Source: PLanc-01 sp035342095 (lineage in GTDB: Bacteria > Planctomycetota > Phycisphaerae > Sedimentisphaerales > Anaerobacaceae). From it: DNA of 64,000 nucleotides. The notes under the pieces were generated by a model, which saw nothing but the letters and a program-made list of their open reading frames with translations, did no database searches and was not told the origin of the DNA. A program made the translations under genes and the position numbers. Positions 1 through 8,144 of this stretch are shown here, in pieces. Within the stretch, counting starts at the first letter, position 1. Each line of letters opens with the position of its first letter. The stretch covers positions 1-64,000 of the forward strand of contig DAOQWL010000008.1 of NCBI GenBank assembly GCA_035342095.1, written 5' to 3'.

Positions 1-22
1 TTCTCTTGATACCACATCCACA

Positions 23-1126
23 TTACCCGATCAAAAAGTGCGAAAGTTCACAGACTGAAAATGGCGGTATGGAAAGGATTGCCAGCAGGGCGACCGTGAT
101 GACGCCAGCCAGCCAGGAGCGAGAGTCCGGAGGAGTGGTGGGCAGACCCAGGATGTGCCGGACTCGCCCGAGCGTGGGCTTTCCATCTCGGCCGAATCCC
201 AGGGCCAACCCAGGTTGTCTTGCGGCCAGATGGATTCTGCCTGCGTTCTCCAGTGCGGATGCATACGTCAGTCGCTCGCCCGTGGCCTCTACGGCCAGTT
301 CATCGCAGCACAGCTCTCGCTCGGCACGCAGGCGATGAGACAGCCACCAGACCGCCGGATGGTAGAACAGCAGCGTTTCGACGACCCGCTGGGCCAGGTT
401 GACCCACAGATCGAGTCGGCGGATGTGGGCCAGTTCGTGGGCGATGACGGCCTCCAGCATCTCCGGCGGCATCCGGGTCACCAAAGTGGCAGGCAGCAGC
501 ACCATGGGACGCAGGTAACCCAACGCCACGGCCTCCATCGCCCGCTGAGAGATGAACACCCGAGAGAAGCCCGGCATGCCCAACCTTCTGGTTAGCATCC
601 CGATCCTTGCCGTGAGTTCGCGTGTCAGAGGCTCGGCGTTGCGGCGCCATTGGCGCAGGCCGAGAAATCCAAGCAGTAGACGCACGCTCAGGATCAGGAC
701 CCCGCCCATCCAGCCCAGCATCGCCCAAGGCAACGATGCCTGCAACACTCCATCGAGTCTCTCGTGGAGAGGGCGGTGGGCCAGCGGCGTGCCAATCACC
801 GGGTTCCCGCCCTGGGACTGCACCGGCGTGAAGGAAGCGACGAGGGGACCGGGCGTCGCCGATTCGATCACAGGCGACGGAATCGCCGGCGTGGCGACAG
901 GCTGCAAGAACCCGTTCATGACTGCGAGCGTGATCAGCGGACAGGCGACCATCGCGACAAACGCCACGAGACAGGCCGCGTAGCGGGGGTTACCTCGCTG
1001 GAGTCTCAGAAGTCGAACGACCACAGAGGCGATCATGGCCACCGCCAGACCCTGCCAGAGAAAGTGGACCAGGGTGAGACTCAAGCGGTGCCAAACGGGC
1101 TGGGAGAAGAACTCGACCACGGACAT
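23..1126 (-). CDS. M56 (BlaR1/MecR1-like) membrane metallopeptidase
   Basis: A 367-residue membrane protease of the M56 family, the kind that senses a signal and cleaves a partner BlaI/MecI repressor. Hydrophobic segments lie near residues 15-42, 50-72 and 133-155, with a last one at about 340-357. The zinc motif HELAH is near residue 231, followed by the second family motif ERELCCDELAV near 268. The protein ends soon after the last membrane segment, so it lacks the long C-terminal sensor domain of BlaR1. Its ATG overlaps the stop of the upstream blaI-like gene by one base (TAATG), and its Shine-Dalgarno GGGAGG lies inside that gene, so the two are translationally coupled. The signal sensed is unknown; antibiotic sensing is not implied. 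Confidence 0.85.
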   Translation of the reverse strand: MSVVEFFSQPVWHRLSLTLVHFLWQGLAVAMIASVVVRLLRLQRGNPRYAACLVAFVAMVACPLITLAVMNGFLQPVATPAIPSPVIESATPGPLVASFTPVQSQGGNPVIGTPLAHRPLHERLDGVLQASLPWAMLGWMGGVLILSVRLLLGFLGLRQWRRNAEPLTRELTARIGMLTRRLGMPGFSRVFISQRAMEAVALGYLRPMVLLPATLVTRMPPEMLEAVIAHELAHIRRLDLWVNLAQRVVETLLFYHPAVWWLSHRLRAERELCCDELAVEATGERLTYASALENAGRIHLAARQPGLALGFGRDGKPTLGRVRHILGLPTTPPDSRSWLAGVITVALLAILSIPPFSVCELSHFLIG

Positions 1127-1521
1127 TACGCACCTCCCTTCTTGCGTGCGAACTCGGCAATCGTCTTTTGGATTTCGTCCAGTTCCTCGCTATCCGGCTT
1201 GGCCTGTTCGAGCAGGTGGGTCACCAGGACGCTGGCGGACCCGTCGAATACCCGACCGAGCAGGTCCTTCACGATCTCGGACTGTGTCCGGGCTTGGGAG
1301 ATCCTTGCGGAGTAGAGAAAAGCCCGGCCCTTGGGCTCTGTTCCGAGCAGGCCTTTCTCGACCATGACGTTCATCAGGCTCATCACGGAGGTATAGGCCC
1401 TCGGGCGATCCTGATGCAGCGAGATCATGACCTCGCGAACGGTGCTTGGCCCTCGCTCCCAGATGACGCGCAGCACCTCCAACTCCGCCGGCGTCGGATT
1501 CTCCTGACGTGGTCGTGCCAT
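1126..1521 (-). CDS. BlaI/MecI/CopY family transcriptional repressor
   Basis: A 131-residue winged-helix repressor. The N-terminal half carries the BlaI signature (PTPAELEVLRVIWERGPSTV, then RAYTSVMSLMNVMVEKGLL), and the C-terminal half is a helical dimerisation region. The start chosen is the ATG at 1521, because it opens the conserved domain and is preceded by GGGAGG seven bases upstream. A longer reading to 1764 would add an unlikely 81-residue extension that runs over the candidate operator. The gene forms a two-gene operon with the M56 protease, which in characterised systems inactivates the repressor by proteolysis. It is transcribed away from the protease/TPR gene at 1739, so the same control region could regulate both directions. 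Confidence 0.88.
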   Translation of the reverse strand: MARPRQENPTPAELEVLRVIWERGPSTVREVMISLHQDRPRAYTSVMSLMNVMVEKGLLGTEPKGRAFLYSARISQARTQSEIVKDLLGRVFDGSASVLVTHLLEQAKPDSEELDEIQKTIAEFARKKGGA

Positions 1522-1579
1522 ATGAAAACCTCCCAATCCGTTCAGAGCAAGCGATTCAATTGCCAATCGACAGCCCAAG

Positions 1580-1618
1580 CTACTGCTTAACCAGTAGTTT
1601 GTCAACGGTAAAAACCGT
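1580..1618. promoter_or_regulatory. Candidate BlaI-type operator dyads
   Basis: Two perfect inverted repeats stand side by side, 59-97 bases upstream of the blaI-like start. One is CTACTG-N6-CAGTAG at 1580-1597, the other ACGGT-N4-ACCGT at 1605-1618. BlaI/MecI repressors bind short dyads in their own promoter. Position and symmetry fit, but the sequence is not a known consensus, so assignment to this repressor is inference. Confidence 0.4.
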
Positions 1619-1669
1619 AGATGGCGAATTTTTTCTTTCAGATCGAGATTTGCGGCCCGGGAGCAAAGC

Positions 1670-1698
1670 TTGCCGGTCGCAAGGGACCTGTGTAGACT
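1670..1698 (+). promoter_or_regulatory. Candidate sigma-70 promoter for the protease/TPR gene
   Basis: TTGCCG (1670-1675), a 17-base spacer and TAGACT (1693-1698). Transcription would begin near 1705, about 35 bases before the ATG at 1739. Only moderately close to consensus. Confidence 0.35.
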
Positions 1699-1738
1699 GG
1701 CGATGACAAGGCAGGTTCTTCTTGCGAGGGACAATGCT

Positions 1739-3313
1739 ATGAAGGGTATCTGGAAAAGCGTCATCTCTGTGGCTCTGGTGTTCGCAGGGTGTGCGTTCTG
1801 TGGTTCGCAGGCTGTTCCCGCGGATGGCTTGCCCCAGTCGGCTTTGGTTGTGGTGGCGACGCGCTACTTCACTGGGACACGCGCGGGAAACGGATTCGTC
1901 GTGGGCGATGGCACGCTCGTCGTCACCTGCGACCACCTGGTCAACGAGGCTTCCAAGACGGGCGCTCATCGATGCGAGGGGTTCGTCTCGGTTTTCAGTC
2001 CCTGTCTTGGACAGGCCTGTGACGCGAGGATTCTGGCAAGTGACGAGGGAGCCGACTTGGCGGTGCTGGAAGTGCCCTGGAAGGGACATCCCGCTCTGTC
2101 GCTCGCGAGCGCCGATGCCATCCTGGACGCGAATTCAGTCCGGGTCATCGGACTGTCCAGGGTCATCGACCGGCTGGAGGATTGGGATTCGGTGAACTCG
2201 CCGGAGCGTTTCGAGGCCCAGGGGGAAGTCCTCCCGGTTGCGTATGTCGGCGTCCGCGGACGCCTTCCTCGGCTCATCGCACTGAACAAAGCCGAAGCGG
2301 TTGGCTCCGGATGGAGCGGATCAGCCATCGTACTGCCGGACACGGGCGAGGTTGTCGGCTGTATTACTACGGTTCAGCGGAACTTCGAGCGGTTTCTCGG
2401 ACAAGGAGCCACAGGGCCAACGGTGAGCCAGGCGCTCGGGCTGTTGGGCGATGGATTCGATAAGGGCCGCCTGCGTCGCACGGAGCCTTGTCTGGAGAGT
2501 CCTGCCGACGCAGGCGAAGCGTGCTCGCTGGCCCTGCGCACGTCGAGTTTGCAGCGGCCGCAGAAGTACGAGATGGCGATGGAGTCGGCGCGAGCGTTCA
2601 TCCGCCTCCGTCCGGATTTGGGCTATGGGCACAGGATGCTGGCCTACGCTGCGGAAAGAGCCGGCCAGCCGGATGTTGCCAGTGAGTCGTACAGGCGGGC
2701 AATGGAGCTGGATCCGAACAGCCTTTCCACACAGCTCGTGTACGCGCAATTCCTCTCGGGCAATGGCAAGCCGGACGAGGCAAAGCAGATTCTGGAGCCT
2801 CTCTGGCGAGCCGGAAGGTCCCGCGGCCTTGTGGCAATCGGCCTGGCGAACCTGCTGGATGCACAGAAGGAGTTTTCGCGTTGCACCGAGATCTTGGCGG
2901 AGGCAACGCGCTCGGAGTCGAGAAATGCCAATCTCTGGCAAATGCTGGCGGCGTGCCGGGCACAGACGCAGGGACCCGCCGCTGCGATTGACCCGCTGAA
3001 TCGGGCCGTCGAGCTGCGTCCCGAGGAAGGGCGGCCTCGCGGCATGCTGGCCCGCATTCTGGAAATGACGGGGAACCTGGACGAGGCGGAGAAGCATTTC
3101 CGCACGCTGCTGGACGTGGAATCGACCAATCCCGTCGTGTACTGCTGGCTTGCGGACTTTCTCTCCAAGCACCGACCCGAGGCCATGCAGGAAGCGTTGA
3201 GACTCGCGGAGAAGGCGCTCGATTTGCCCCCTCACCCGAGCCTGCCCAGGGAGAAGGTCGAGCAATTGACTGCCGCGATCCGAAGTCGAGTCGGAGTCAG
3301 TCCGCAAAACTGA
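1739..3313 (+). CDS. Exported trypsin-like serine protease with TPR repeats
   Basis: A 524-residue protein. The ATG at 1739 is chosen because it opens a clear signal peptide (MKGIWKSVISVALVFAGCAF, cleavage likely after AVPA) and follows GAGGG; an upstream in-frame start at 1670 would bury that signal. Residues of about 35-230 form an HtrA/trypsin-like domain with a plausible triad: His in VTCDHLVNE, Asp in EGADLAVLEV and Ser in GSGWSGSAIV. The serine loop is unusual (GWSGS rather than GNSGG). From about residue 250 to the end are TPR-like helical repeats (RAMELDPNSLSTQLVYAQFL, NRAVELRPEEGRPRGMLARI). No PDZ domain is visible. A periplasmic protease or a protease-derived scaffold is likely; the substrate is unknown. 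Confidence 0.8.
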   Translation: MKGIWKSVISVALVFAGCAFCGSQAVPADGLPQSALVVVATRYFTGTRAGNGFVVGDGTLVVTCDHLVNEASKTGAHRCEGFVSVFSPCLGQACDARILASDEGADLAVLEVPWKGHPALSLASADAILDANSVRVIGLSRVIDRLEDWDSVNSPERFEAQGEVLPVAYVGVRGRLPRLIALNKAEAVGSGWSGSAIVLPDTGEVVGCITTVQRNFERFLGQGATGPTVSQALGLLGDGFDKGRLRRTEPCLESPADAGEACSLALRTSSLQRPQKYEMAMESARAFIRLRPDLGYGHRMLAYAAERAGQPDVASESYRRAMELDPNSLSTQLVYAQFLSGNGKPDEAKQILEPLWRAGRSRGLVAIGLANLLDAQKEFSRCTEILAEATRSESRNANLWQMLAACRAQTQGPAAAIDPLNRAVELRPEEGRPRGMLARILEMTGNLDEAEKHFRTLLDVESTNPVVYCWLADFLSKHRPEAMQEALRLAEKALDLPPHPSLPREKVEQLTAAIRSRVGVSPQN

Positions 3314-3428
3314 CAAGGAAGCCACTCGGTGTAGGAAGAGCTATTCTCCAGTCGCGGCAGGAGGGTCCGGACCATCTTGCCTTCCATCTTGCGGCTGGTC
3401 GGCGGGCCTGGAAATTTCCACTATGGCC

Positions 3429-3457
3429 TTTACTACCCGAGGACACAGGAGTATAGT
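3429..3457 (+). promoter_or_regulatory. Candidate sigma-70 promoter for the TlpA-like gene
   Basis: TTTACT (3429-3434), 17-base spacer, TATAGT (3452-3457). The start site would be near 3464, giving a leader of about 50 bases before the ATG at 3516. Confidence 0.45.
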
Positions 3458-3515
3458 AGTTGCCTCGGATATCTTATGGGCGCCCTGTGGCTCCCAAGCC
3501 AGGGAGGTTTTTCGT

Positions 3516-4196
3516 ATGTCGATGAGAGACAAACACAGCTTGTACTGGGTGACGGCTCTGTTTCTGGTATTCGTGCTCGTCCTGAGCGTGCTGCACGGGT
3601 GCAAGCGGGAGAAGCCCGAGGCGAACCCGCCTGTCTCGCCGAACAGTGTGGCGACCAGCCGGGATGCCAAGACGCCCGCGGCGGACCCGATCCAGGCCGC
3701 GACGAACCTCTTCCGAGGGCCCAAGGCGAGCCTGCAGGCGATCATTGAGGCCTCCAAGCAGAAGTGGGACGCCGTGCTTCCAGACTCGTGGGGCAAGCCG
3801 GCGCCGGATTTCGCAGTGGCGGATATCGATGGTCAAACTCACAGGCTCAGCGACTATCGCGGCAAGGACGTCGTTTTGGCCTTCTGGGCCACCTGGGGCG
3901 GCTCCTGCAAGCTGCAAATCCCGCATCTGAAAGAACTTAGGGAAGCCTATGCGAAGGATAAGCTGGCGATTCTCGCGGTCTGTGCGGAGGACGCCGCCAT
4001 TGTGAAGAGCTTCGTCGCAGAGCAGGGGATTACGTACACCGTTCTGCTGAGCACTGGCTCTCTCGCGGCGCCGTATAGCGAGATCGACGACTACGTGCCC
4101 AGTTGTCTGTTCATCGACGGCGAGGGCAATATCAAACTGGCGATCCGGGGGATCGTTCCCACCGCCGACGCCAAGGCGATCCTGCAGGCCCAGTAG
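3516..4196 (+). CDS. TlpA/ResA-like thioredoxin-fold lipoprotein lacking the first active-site Cys
   Basis: A 226-residue protein starting at the ATG at 3516, nine bases after AGGGAGG. The N-terminus is a lipoprotein signal (VLSVLHGC), so it should be anchored in a membrane facing the periplasm. Residues of about 90-220 form an AhpC-TSA/TlpA thioredoxin fold (GKPAPDFAVADIDGQTHRLS, FWATWGGSCKLQIPHLKEL). The usual Trp-Cys-Gly-Pro-Cys active site reads Trp-Gly-Gly-Ser-Cys, so only the second cysteine remains and ordinary dithiol-disulphide exchange is unlikely. It could act as a one-cysteine reductase, a peroxidase-like protein or a non-catalytic member of the family. The next gene, rpmA, has its own promoter, so the two are probably not an operon. 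Confidence 0.82.
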   Translation: MSMRDKHSLYWVTALFLVFVLVLSVLHGCKREKPEANPPVSPNSVATSRDAKTPAADPIQAATNLFRGPKASLQAIIEASKQKWDAVLPDSWGKPAPDFAVADIDGQTHRLSDYRGKDVVLAFWATWGGSCKLQIPHLKELREAYAKDKLAILAVCAEDAAIVKSFVAEQGITYTVLLSTGSLAAPYSEIDDYVPSCLFIDGEGNIKLAIRGIVPTADAKAILQAQ

Positions 4197-4226
4197 GAGC
4201 AACGACAGGATTTTTTGAGGAAACAC

Positions 4227-4255
4227 TGGACAGGGCAGCACGAGGCAGCTATACT
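4227..4255 (+). promoter_or_regulatory. Sigma-70 promoter for rpmA
   Basis: TGGACA (4227-4232), 17-base spacer, TATACT (4250-4255): five of six matches to each consensus hexamer with ideal spacing. The start site should be near 4262, giving a leader of about 55 bases before the ATG at 4317. Confidence 0.6.
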
Positions 4256-4316
4256 GCTTGGTTTGCCGGTTTGTGCGGCTCTGAATTCGGTAACAGACAG
4301 CAAGAGGTACGGAACC

Positions 4317-4550
4317 ATGGCACATAAAAAAGGACAGGGTGCTTCGAGAAACGGTCGCGACAGCAATCCGCAGTACCGCGGCGTGAAACTGTGCGGAGGC
4401 CAGGTGGCCAAGGCCGGAGCGATCCTCGTGAGACAATGCGGCACGAAGTTTTTCCCCGGGGAGAACGTGGGCATGGGCAGGGATTACACGCTCTTCGCGA
4501 TGACCGAGGGAAAGGTGCAGTTCCACGGCCGTAAGGTCAGCATCGTCTGA
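4317..4550 (+). CDS. rpmA: 50S ribosomal protein bL27
   Basis: A 77-residue ribosomal protein of the large subunit whose basic N-terminus reaches toward the peptidyl-transferase centre. The sequence begins MAHKKGQGASRNGRDSNPQY and carries the family core KLCGGQVAKAGAILVRQCGT and GRDYTLFAMTEGKVQF. It is slightly shorter than the usual 85 residues because the C-terminal tail is trimmed. It starts at the ATG at 4317 behind AAGAGG. There is no Firmicutes-type cleavable N-terminal extension. The usual partner rplU (bL21) is not upstream; a TlpA-like gene is there instead. The downstream neighbour is obg, the common rpmA-obg order, but a terminator separates them. Confidence 0.97.
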   Translation: MAHKKGQGASRNGRDSNPQYRGVKLCGGQVAKAGAILVRQCGTKFFPGENVGMGRDYTLFAMTEGKVQFHGRKVSIV

Positions 4551-4580
4551 TCGACGCCGCGGAGTCGGTGTGATGTTCGA

Positions 4581-4610
4581 GGGATGGTCTCGGTTGGCCA
4601 TCCCTTTTTT
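4581..4610 (+). terminator. Rho-independent terminator after rpmA
   Basis: A 7-bp stem, GGGATGG (4581-4587) with CCATCCC (4598-4604), a 10-base loop and then six T residues. It sits 30 bases past the rpmA stop and ends 46 bases before the obg start. Confidence 0.85.
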
Positions 4611-4656
4611 GTAGCCTTTCGCTCTTGTGCCCGATGCGCGGGCGGATCTCCCCCTC

Positions 4657-5655
4657 ATGTTCGTCGATGAAGCCAAAATCCATGTCAGAGCCGGCGACGG
4701 CGGCCACGGCTGCATCAGCTTCCGCCGCGAGAAGTTCGTGCCCAAAGGCGGCCCGGACGGCGGCGACGGCGGCGACGGCGGCCACGTCTATTTCCAGGCC
4801 GTCGCGGATAAGGATACGCTCCTGGACTTTGCCGGCAAGCACCACTGGCGGGCGGGGAACGGCCAGTGCGGGGAAGGAAGCGGCAAATCCGGGCTCAGCG
4901 GTGAGGACCTGGTCATTCGCGTTCCGGCGGGAACGCTCATTTACGATACCGACCTGGACCTGCTTATCAAGGACCTCGACAAGCCGGGACTGAAGGTCCT
5001 GGTCTGTCGCGGCGGCAAGGGCGGCAAGGGCAACCGGGCCTTCGCAACCTCCACGAACCAGACTCCGCGGGAGTGTGAGACCGGAAAGACGGGCCAGGAA
5101 CGGAACCTCCGCCTGGAATTGAAGCTGATCGCGGATGTCGGCCTGGTCGGCATGCCGAACGCTGGCAAGAGCACGCTGCTTTCCCGCTGTTCCGCGGCTC
5201 GACCCAAGATCGCGCCGTATCCCTTCACGACGCTGGAACCCGTGCTGGGGATCGTCGAGCTACCTGGGTATCGGCGGTTCCTGATGGCCGACATCCCCGG
5301 CCTGATCGAAGGCGCCAGCGACGGCGCCGGGCTCGGACACGATTTCCTCAAGCACATCGAGCGGACGCGAATCCTCGTTCACATCCTCGACGTCATGCCG
5401 CTGGACGGCACCGATCCGGTCGCCAACTATGGTGCGATCCGCAACGAACTGGCCAAGCACAGCGAGGTCCTCGCCCAGAAAGACGAAGTGGTTGTCGCCA
5501 ATAAGATCGACCTCGACCCTGACGGCAGTCAGCTCAAGGACCTCCAGGATCGGCTCGGCCACAAGATCGTCCCAATTTCCGCCGCTACCGGCCAGGGTAT
5601 CCGCGAACTGACCGAGGTGCTCTGGCGCAAGGTCCGTGGACAGGACCAACAGTAG
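4657..5655 (+). CDS. obg: GTPase Obg (CgtA)
   Basis: A 332-residue ribosome-associated GTPase involved in large-subunit maturation and stress control. The N-terminal glycine-rich Obg fold is obvious (VRAGDGGHGCISFRREKFVP, GGPDGGDGGDGGHV), followed by the G domain from about residue 158. Its motifs are GMPNAGKST (G1), DIPGLIEGA (G3) and NKID (G4). The protein ends soon after the G domain, so the variable C-terminal OCT domain is absent, as in many bacteria. The start is placed at the ATG at 4657 because family members begin MFVDEAK; a GTG at 4627 is in frame and would add ten residues. It is separated from rpmA by a terminator, so it needs its own promoter, which I could not identify. Confidence 0.96.
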   Translation: MFVDEAKIHVRAGDGGHGCISFRREKFVPKGGPDGGDGGDGGHVYFQAVADKDTLLDFAGKHHWRAGNGQCGEGSGKSGLSGEDLVIRVPAGTLIYDTDLDLLIKDLDKPGLKVLVCRGGKGGKGNRAFATSTNQTPRECETGKTGQERNLRLELKLIADVGLVGMPNAGKSTLLSRCSAARPKIAPYPFTTLEPVLGIVELPGYRRFLMADIPGLIEGASDGAGLGHDFLKHIERTRILVHILDVMPLDGTDPVANYGAIRNELAKHSEVLAQKDEVVVANKIDLDPDGSQLKDLQDRLGHKIVPISAATGQGIRELTEVLWRKVRGQDQQ

Positions 5656-5820
5656 GGCGACGGAGGCGAACAGTCGGCTGGTCTTGATGCTGCTGCAACC
5701 CCTCTTTCCGGCGGTCACGGACCTGCCGGCAGACCCCAAACGCTGGATCACGTGTGCCCAAAGCACCGCAGACCTGGCGATACGTTGACAACTCGCTGGA
5801 AATCAGATAGGACAATCGTT

Positions 5821-6615
5821 GTGAATGTAATTGCTGTGGATATCGGGAACACGAACATTGGCGTCGGACTCTTCCTGGACGGGAAGGAGGACTTCATCCG
5901 CTCCATCGCCGGCCGGTCGGAGGAGGATCTTCGCGAGTGCCTGATCGGCGCCTGGGCGAAGATCCCGGTCCTCGAAAGCTCCAGGGAGCGGAAACGCAAC
6001 GGCGTGATCGTCGCCAGCAGTGTCAAACCTGCGTGGACCGATCTGGTCCGCCGGATTGCCAGCGAGGACCTCGGGGAGAAGATCCGCGTGATCGGGGAAG
6101 ACGTCCCGCTGCCGATCTCGACGTGGGTGGACGAGCCGAAGAAAGTGGGTACTGACCGCATCGTTGCCGCCGCGGCGGCCTATGATGTGGTCGAGGACGC
6201 GGTTGTCGTCGCCGACTTTGGCACTGCGGTGACCATCGACCTGGTCGACGAGCATGGCGTCTTCCTGGGCGGGGTCATCTGCCCGGGTTTCGAGATCAGC
6301 TCGCAGGCGCTGAAGGACAACACCGCCCAGCTTCCGAAGGTCACCGTCCACCGTCCGGACGGGCCCTTCGGCAAGAACACCGCGGATGCGATCAACTGCG
6401 GCCTGTACTACTCGATCATCGGCGGGATGGAGGAGATCATCCGACGATACGCCGAGCAGATCGGGCGCTGGCCGCAGACGATCATCACGGGCTCGGCCGC
6501 CGAGACGATCAAGGACGACTGCCCGTTTGTGGACAATTACGTCCCGCACCTGGTGGTCAAAGGCATCGTCCTGGCTTACATGAAGTACATTGAGGAAAAA
6601 AGCGAGATGGTCTGA
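5821..6615 (+). CDS. coaX: Type III pantothenate kinase
   Basis: A 264-residue ASKHA-fold kinase catalysing the first step of coenzyme A synthesis (pantothenate + ATP to 4'-phosphopantothenate). The phosphate-binding motif DIGNTNIG is near residue 7, GTDRIVAAAAAY near 107 and ADFGTAVTIDLV near 130, followed by FLGGVICPGFE. The start is the GTG at 5821, which places DIGNTN at the expected distance from the N-terminus; an in-frame upstream start at 5752 has no family support. The type III enzyme does not resemble CoaA and normally needs a monovalent cation. The stop is two bases before the ATG of the next GTPase gene, so the two are very likely co-transcribed. Confidence 0.95.
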   Translation: MNVIAVDIGNTNIGVGLFLDGKEDFIRSIAGRSEEDLRECLIGAWAKIPVLESSRERKRNGVIVASSVKPAWTDLVRRIASEDLGEKIRVIGEDVPLPISTWVDEPKKVGTDRIVAAAAAYDVVEDAVVVADFGTAVTIDLVDEHGVFLGGVICPGFEISSQALKDNTAQLPKVTVHRPDGPFGKNTADAINCGLYYSIIGGMEEIIRRYAEQIGRWPQTIITGSAAETIKDDCPFVDNYVPHLVVKGIVLAYMKYIEEKSEMV

Positions 6616-6617
6616 CC

Positions 6618-7793
6618 ATGGCTCCCATTGCGGCAGTGATGACCGGCCGGGGCGCGGGGGCCATCGCCACGATCCAATTGCTGGGCGATTCGGCCGAGAC
6701 GGTCTTGCGGGCGGTCTTCCGGCGGGCGGACGGCAGGCCCCTCGAACTGGCGACCGGCCAAATCCTCCTGGGCAATGTCTTCGAGGGGGAACAGGTCATC
6801 GACCAAGTCACGGTCGGCTGCGAGGGCCCGAACACGTTCGCCATTCACTGTCACGGCAACCCGCTGATCGTGGAACGGATCATGGATGTGCTCCAGCGTC
6901 GCGGCGTGCAGCCCGTGCAGGCGGAGCGACTCCTCGCTCAGGTTCTGACGGGACGAGGACCGCAAGACTCCATCCACGTGGAGGCAACGCTGGCCCTGAC
7001 GACCGTCAGGACCGTCGAAGGGGCACGGATCGTTGCCAACCAGGCAGCCGGCGGCCTGTCGGCTGTTGTTCGGCGATGGCAGGCCGATCTCGATTCGATA
7101 CCCCTGGAACGAATCGCAGGCGAGGCCAGGCAGATCCTGCACGACAGTGACACAGCGAAGCTGATCCTCTCCGGCTGCACCATTGTCCTGATCGGCCCGC
7201 CCAACACGGGCAAGAGCACCCTCTTGAACGCCCTGGCCGGTCGCGAGAAGGCGATTGTCACGGAGGTCCCGGGCACGACGCGAGACTGGGTGTCCGTGGA
7301 GATTCACATTCCGCCGCTGGCGGCCACGGTCATCGACACCGCCGGCTTGGATCTCTCCCTGGCCGCTTCCGGCCGGATCGATCAAGCCGCCCAGCACAGG
7401 AGCGTCGAAGCCCTGCGCCTCGCCGACCTCGTTCTGCTAGTTCTGGATGCGAGCGAGTCCGCCGACCAGCTTCCTGCGTTTGTTGCTGACCTTCTCGTCG
7501 GCCGCCGGGTGGTCTGTTTGTTCAACAAAGCCGATCTCCCGCAGTGCCTCGACCCATCGAACCTCCCCGAGCATCTGCGACTTGTCGTCCGCATGAGTGC
7601 AAAGCGGGAAACTGGGATCGAGGACCTGATTCGAGCGATTCACTGCGCGTTGGGTTTGCAGCGTGTCTCTCTGGACACAGCGGTAGTATTCACCGAGCGG
7701 CAAGGGATCCTGCTTCGGCGACTTGCACGGACCCACTCCCGCGACGAGGCGATCCATCTTCTCGCGGGACTTCTCCATGGGGAAGTCGAGTGA
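6618..7793 (+). CDS. MnmE/TrmE-like GTPase lacking the catalytic C-terminal Cys motif
   Basis: A 391-residue protein with the MnmE layout. An N-terminal formyl-tetrahydrofolate-binding-like domain covers about residues 1-115, then a helical segment, then a Ras-like G domain from about residue 187 with GPPNTGKST (G1), GTTRD (G2), DTAGL (G3) and NKAD (G4). MnmE works with MnmG to modify the wobble uridine of some tRNAs and ends in a conserved C-[IL]-G-K motif whose cysteine is catalytic. Here the protein stops at HLLAGLLHGEVE with no such motif, and it is about 60 residues shorter than standard MnmE. Either it is a diverged MnmE form that works differently, or a paralogue with another role. It starts two bases after coaX. 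Confidence 0.8.
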   Translation: MAPIAAVMTGRGAGAIATIQLLGDSAETVLRAVFRRADGRPLELATGQILLGNVFEGEQVIDQVTVGCEGPNTFAIHCHGNPLIVERIMDVLQRRGVQPVQAERLLAQVLTGRGPQDSIHVEATLALTTVRTVEGARIVANQAAGGLSAVVRRWQADLDSIPLERIAGEARQILHDSDTAKLILSGCTIVLIGPPNTGKSTLLNALAGREKAIVTEVPGTTRDWVSVEIHIPPLAATVIDTAGLDLSLAASGRIDQAAQHRSVEALRLADLVLLVLDASESADQLPAFVADLLVGRRVVCLFNKADLPQCLDPSNLPEHLRLVVRMSAKRETGIEDLIRAIHCALGLQRVSLDTAVVFTERQGILLRRLARTHSRDEAIHLLAGLLHGEVE

Positions 7794-7838
7794 CGGGCCT
7801 GGCTGAAGTGCCCGGATGGCCAGGGACTCTCATCTCGC

Positions 7839-7868
7839 TTGGCAGAAGGAGTGGAACGCTGGTATAAT
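7839..7868 (+). promoter_or_regulatory. Sigma-70 promoter of the toxin-antitoxin pair
   Basis: TTGGCA (7839-7844), 18-base spacer and a perfect TATAAT (7863-7868). The expected start site, 7 bases past the -10 box, falls on the A of the ATG at 7875. No Shine-Dalgarno precedes that ATG, so the message is probably leaderless. Confidence 0.6.
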
Positions 7869-7874
7869 GCAGTC

Positions 7875-8144
7875 ATGATTACGCAAGCTGACCGACAAGC
7901 CATCCGGGACATCTGCCGGAGATATGGTGCTAAAAGGGCCCTGCTGTTTGGCTCCAGCCTTGACGCAAGTCGGATGGCCCACGACATCGATCTTGCGGTC
8001 GAGGGGGTCTCTCCGAAGGACTTCTTCCGCTTCTATGGTGATCTGATGTTCGCGTTATCCAAGCCGGTTGATGTCGTGGACCTGTCGGGCCAGTCCAAGT
8101 TTCTGGATTTGATTCGACGTGAGGGGGTACCCCTGTATGGCTGA
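7875..8144 (+). CDS. MntA-type minimal nucleotidyltransferase antitoxin
   Basis: An 89-residue minimal nucleotidyltransferase. The diagnostic pattern is LLFGSS followed ten residues later by DIDLAV, that is GS-X10-D-X-D, the metal-binding site of the DNA polymerase beta-like fold. In the HepT-MntA system of Shewanella the antitoxin adds AMP to a tyrosine of the HEPN toxin. The downstream gene overlaps this one by eight bases and encodes the HEPN partner, which supports the pair. The start is the ATG at 7875; the reading frame extends upstream to 7839, but that region holds the promoter. Gene order is antitoxin first, opposite to hepT-mntA. Confidence 0.85.
   Translation: MITQADRQAIRDICRRYGAKRALLFGSSLDASRMAHDIDLAVEGVSPKDFFRFYGDLMFALSKPVDVVDLSGQSKFLDLIRREGVPLYG

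Noticed and set aside
1521..1764. 81-residue N-terminal extension of the BlaI-like protein
   Set aside because: The family begins at MARPRQENPTPAELE, a good ribosome-binding site precedes it, and the extension covers the candidate operator.
5785..5813. TTGACA (5785-5790) with TAGGAC 17 bases later as a coaX promoter
   Set aside because: The -10 box matches only three of six positions, and the transcript would begin almost at the start codon.
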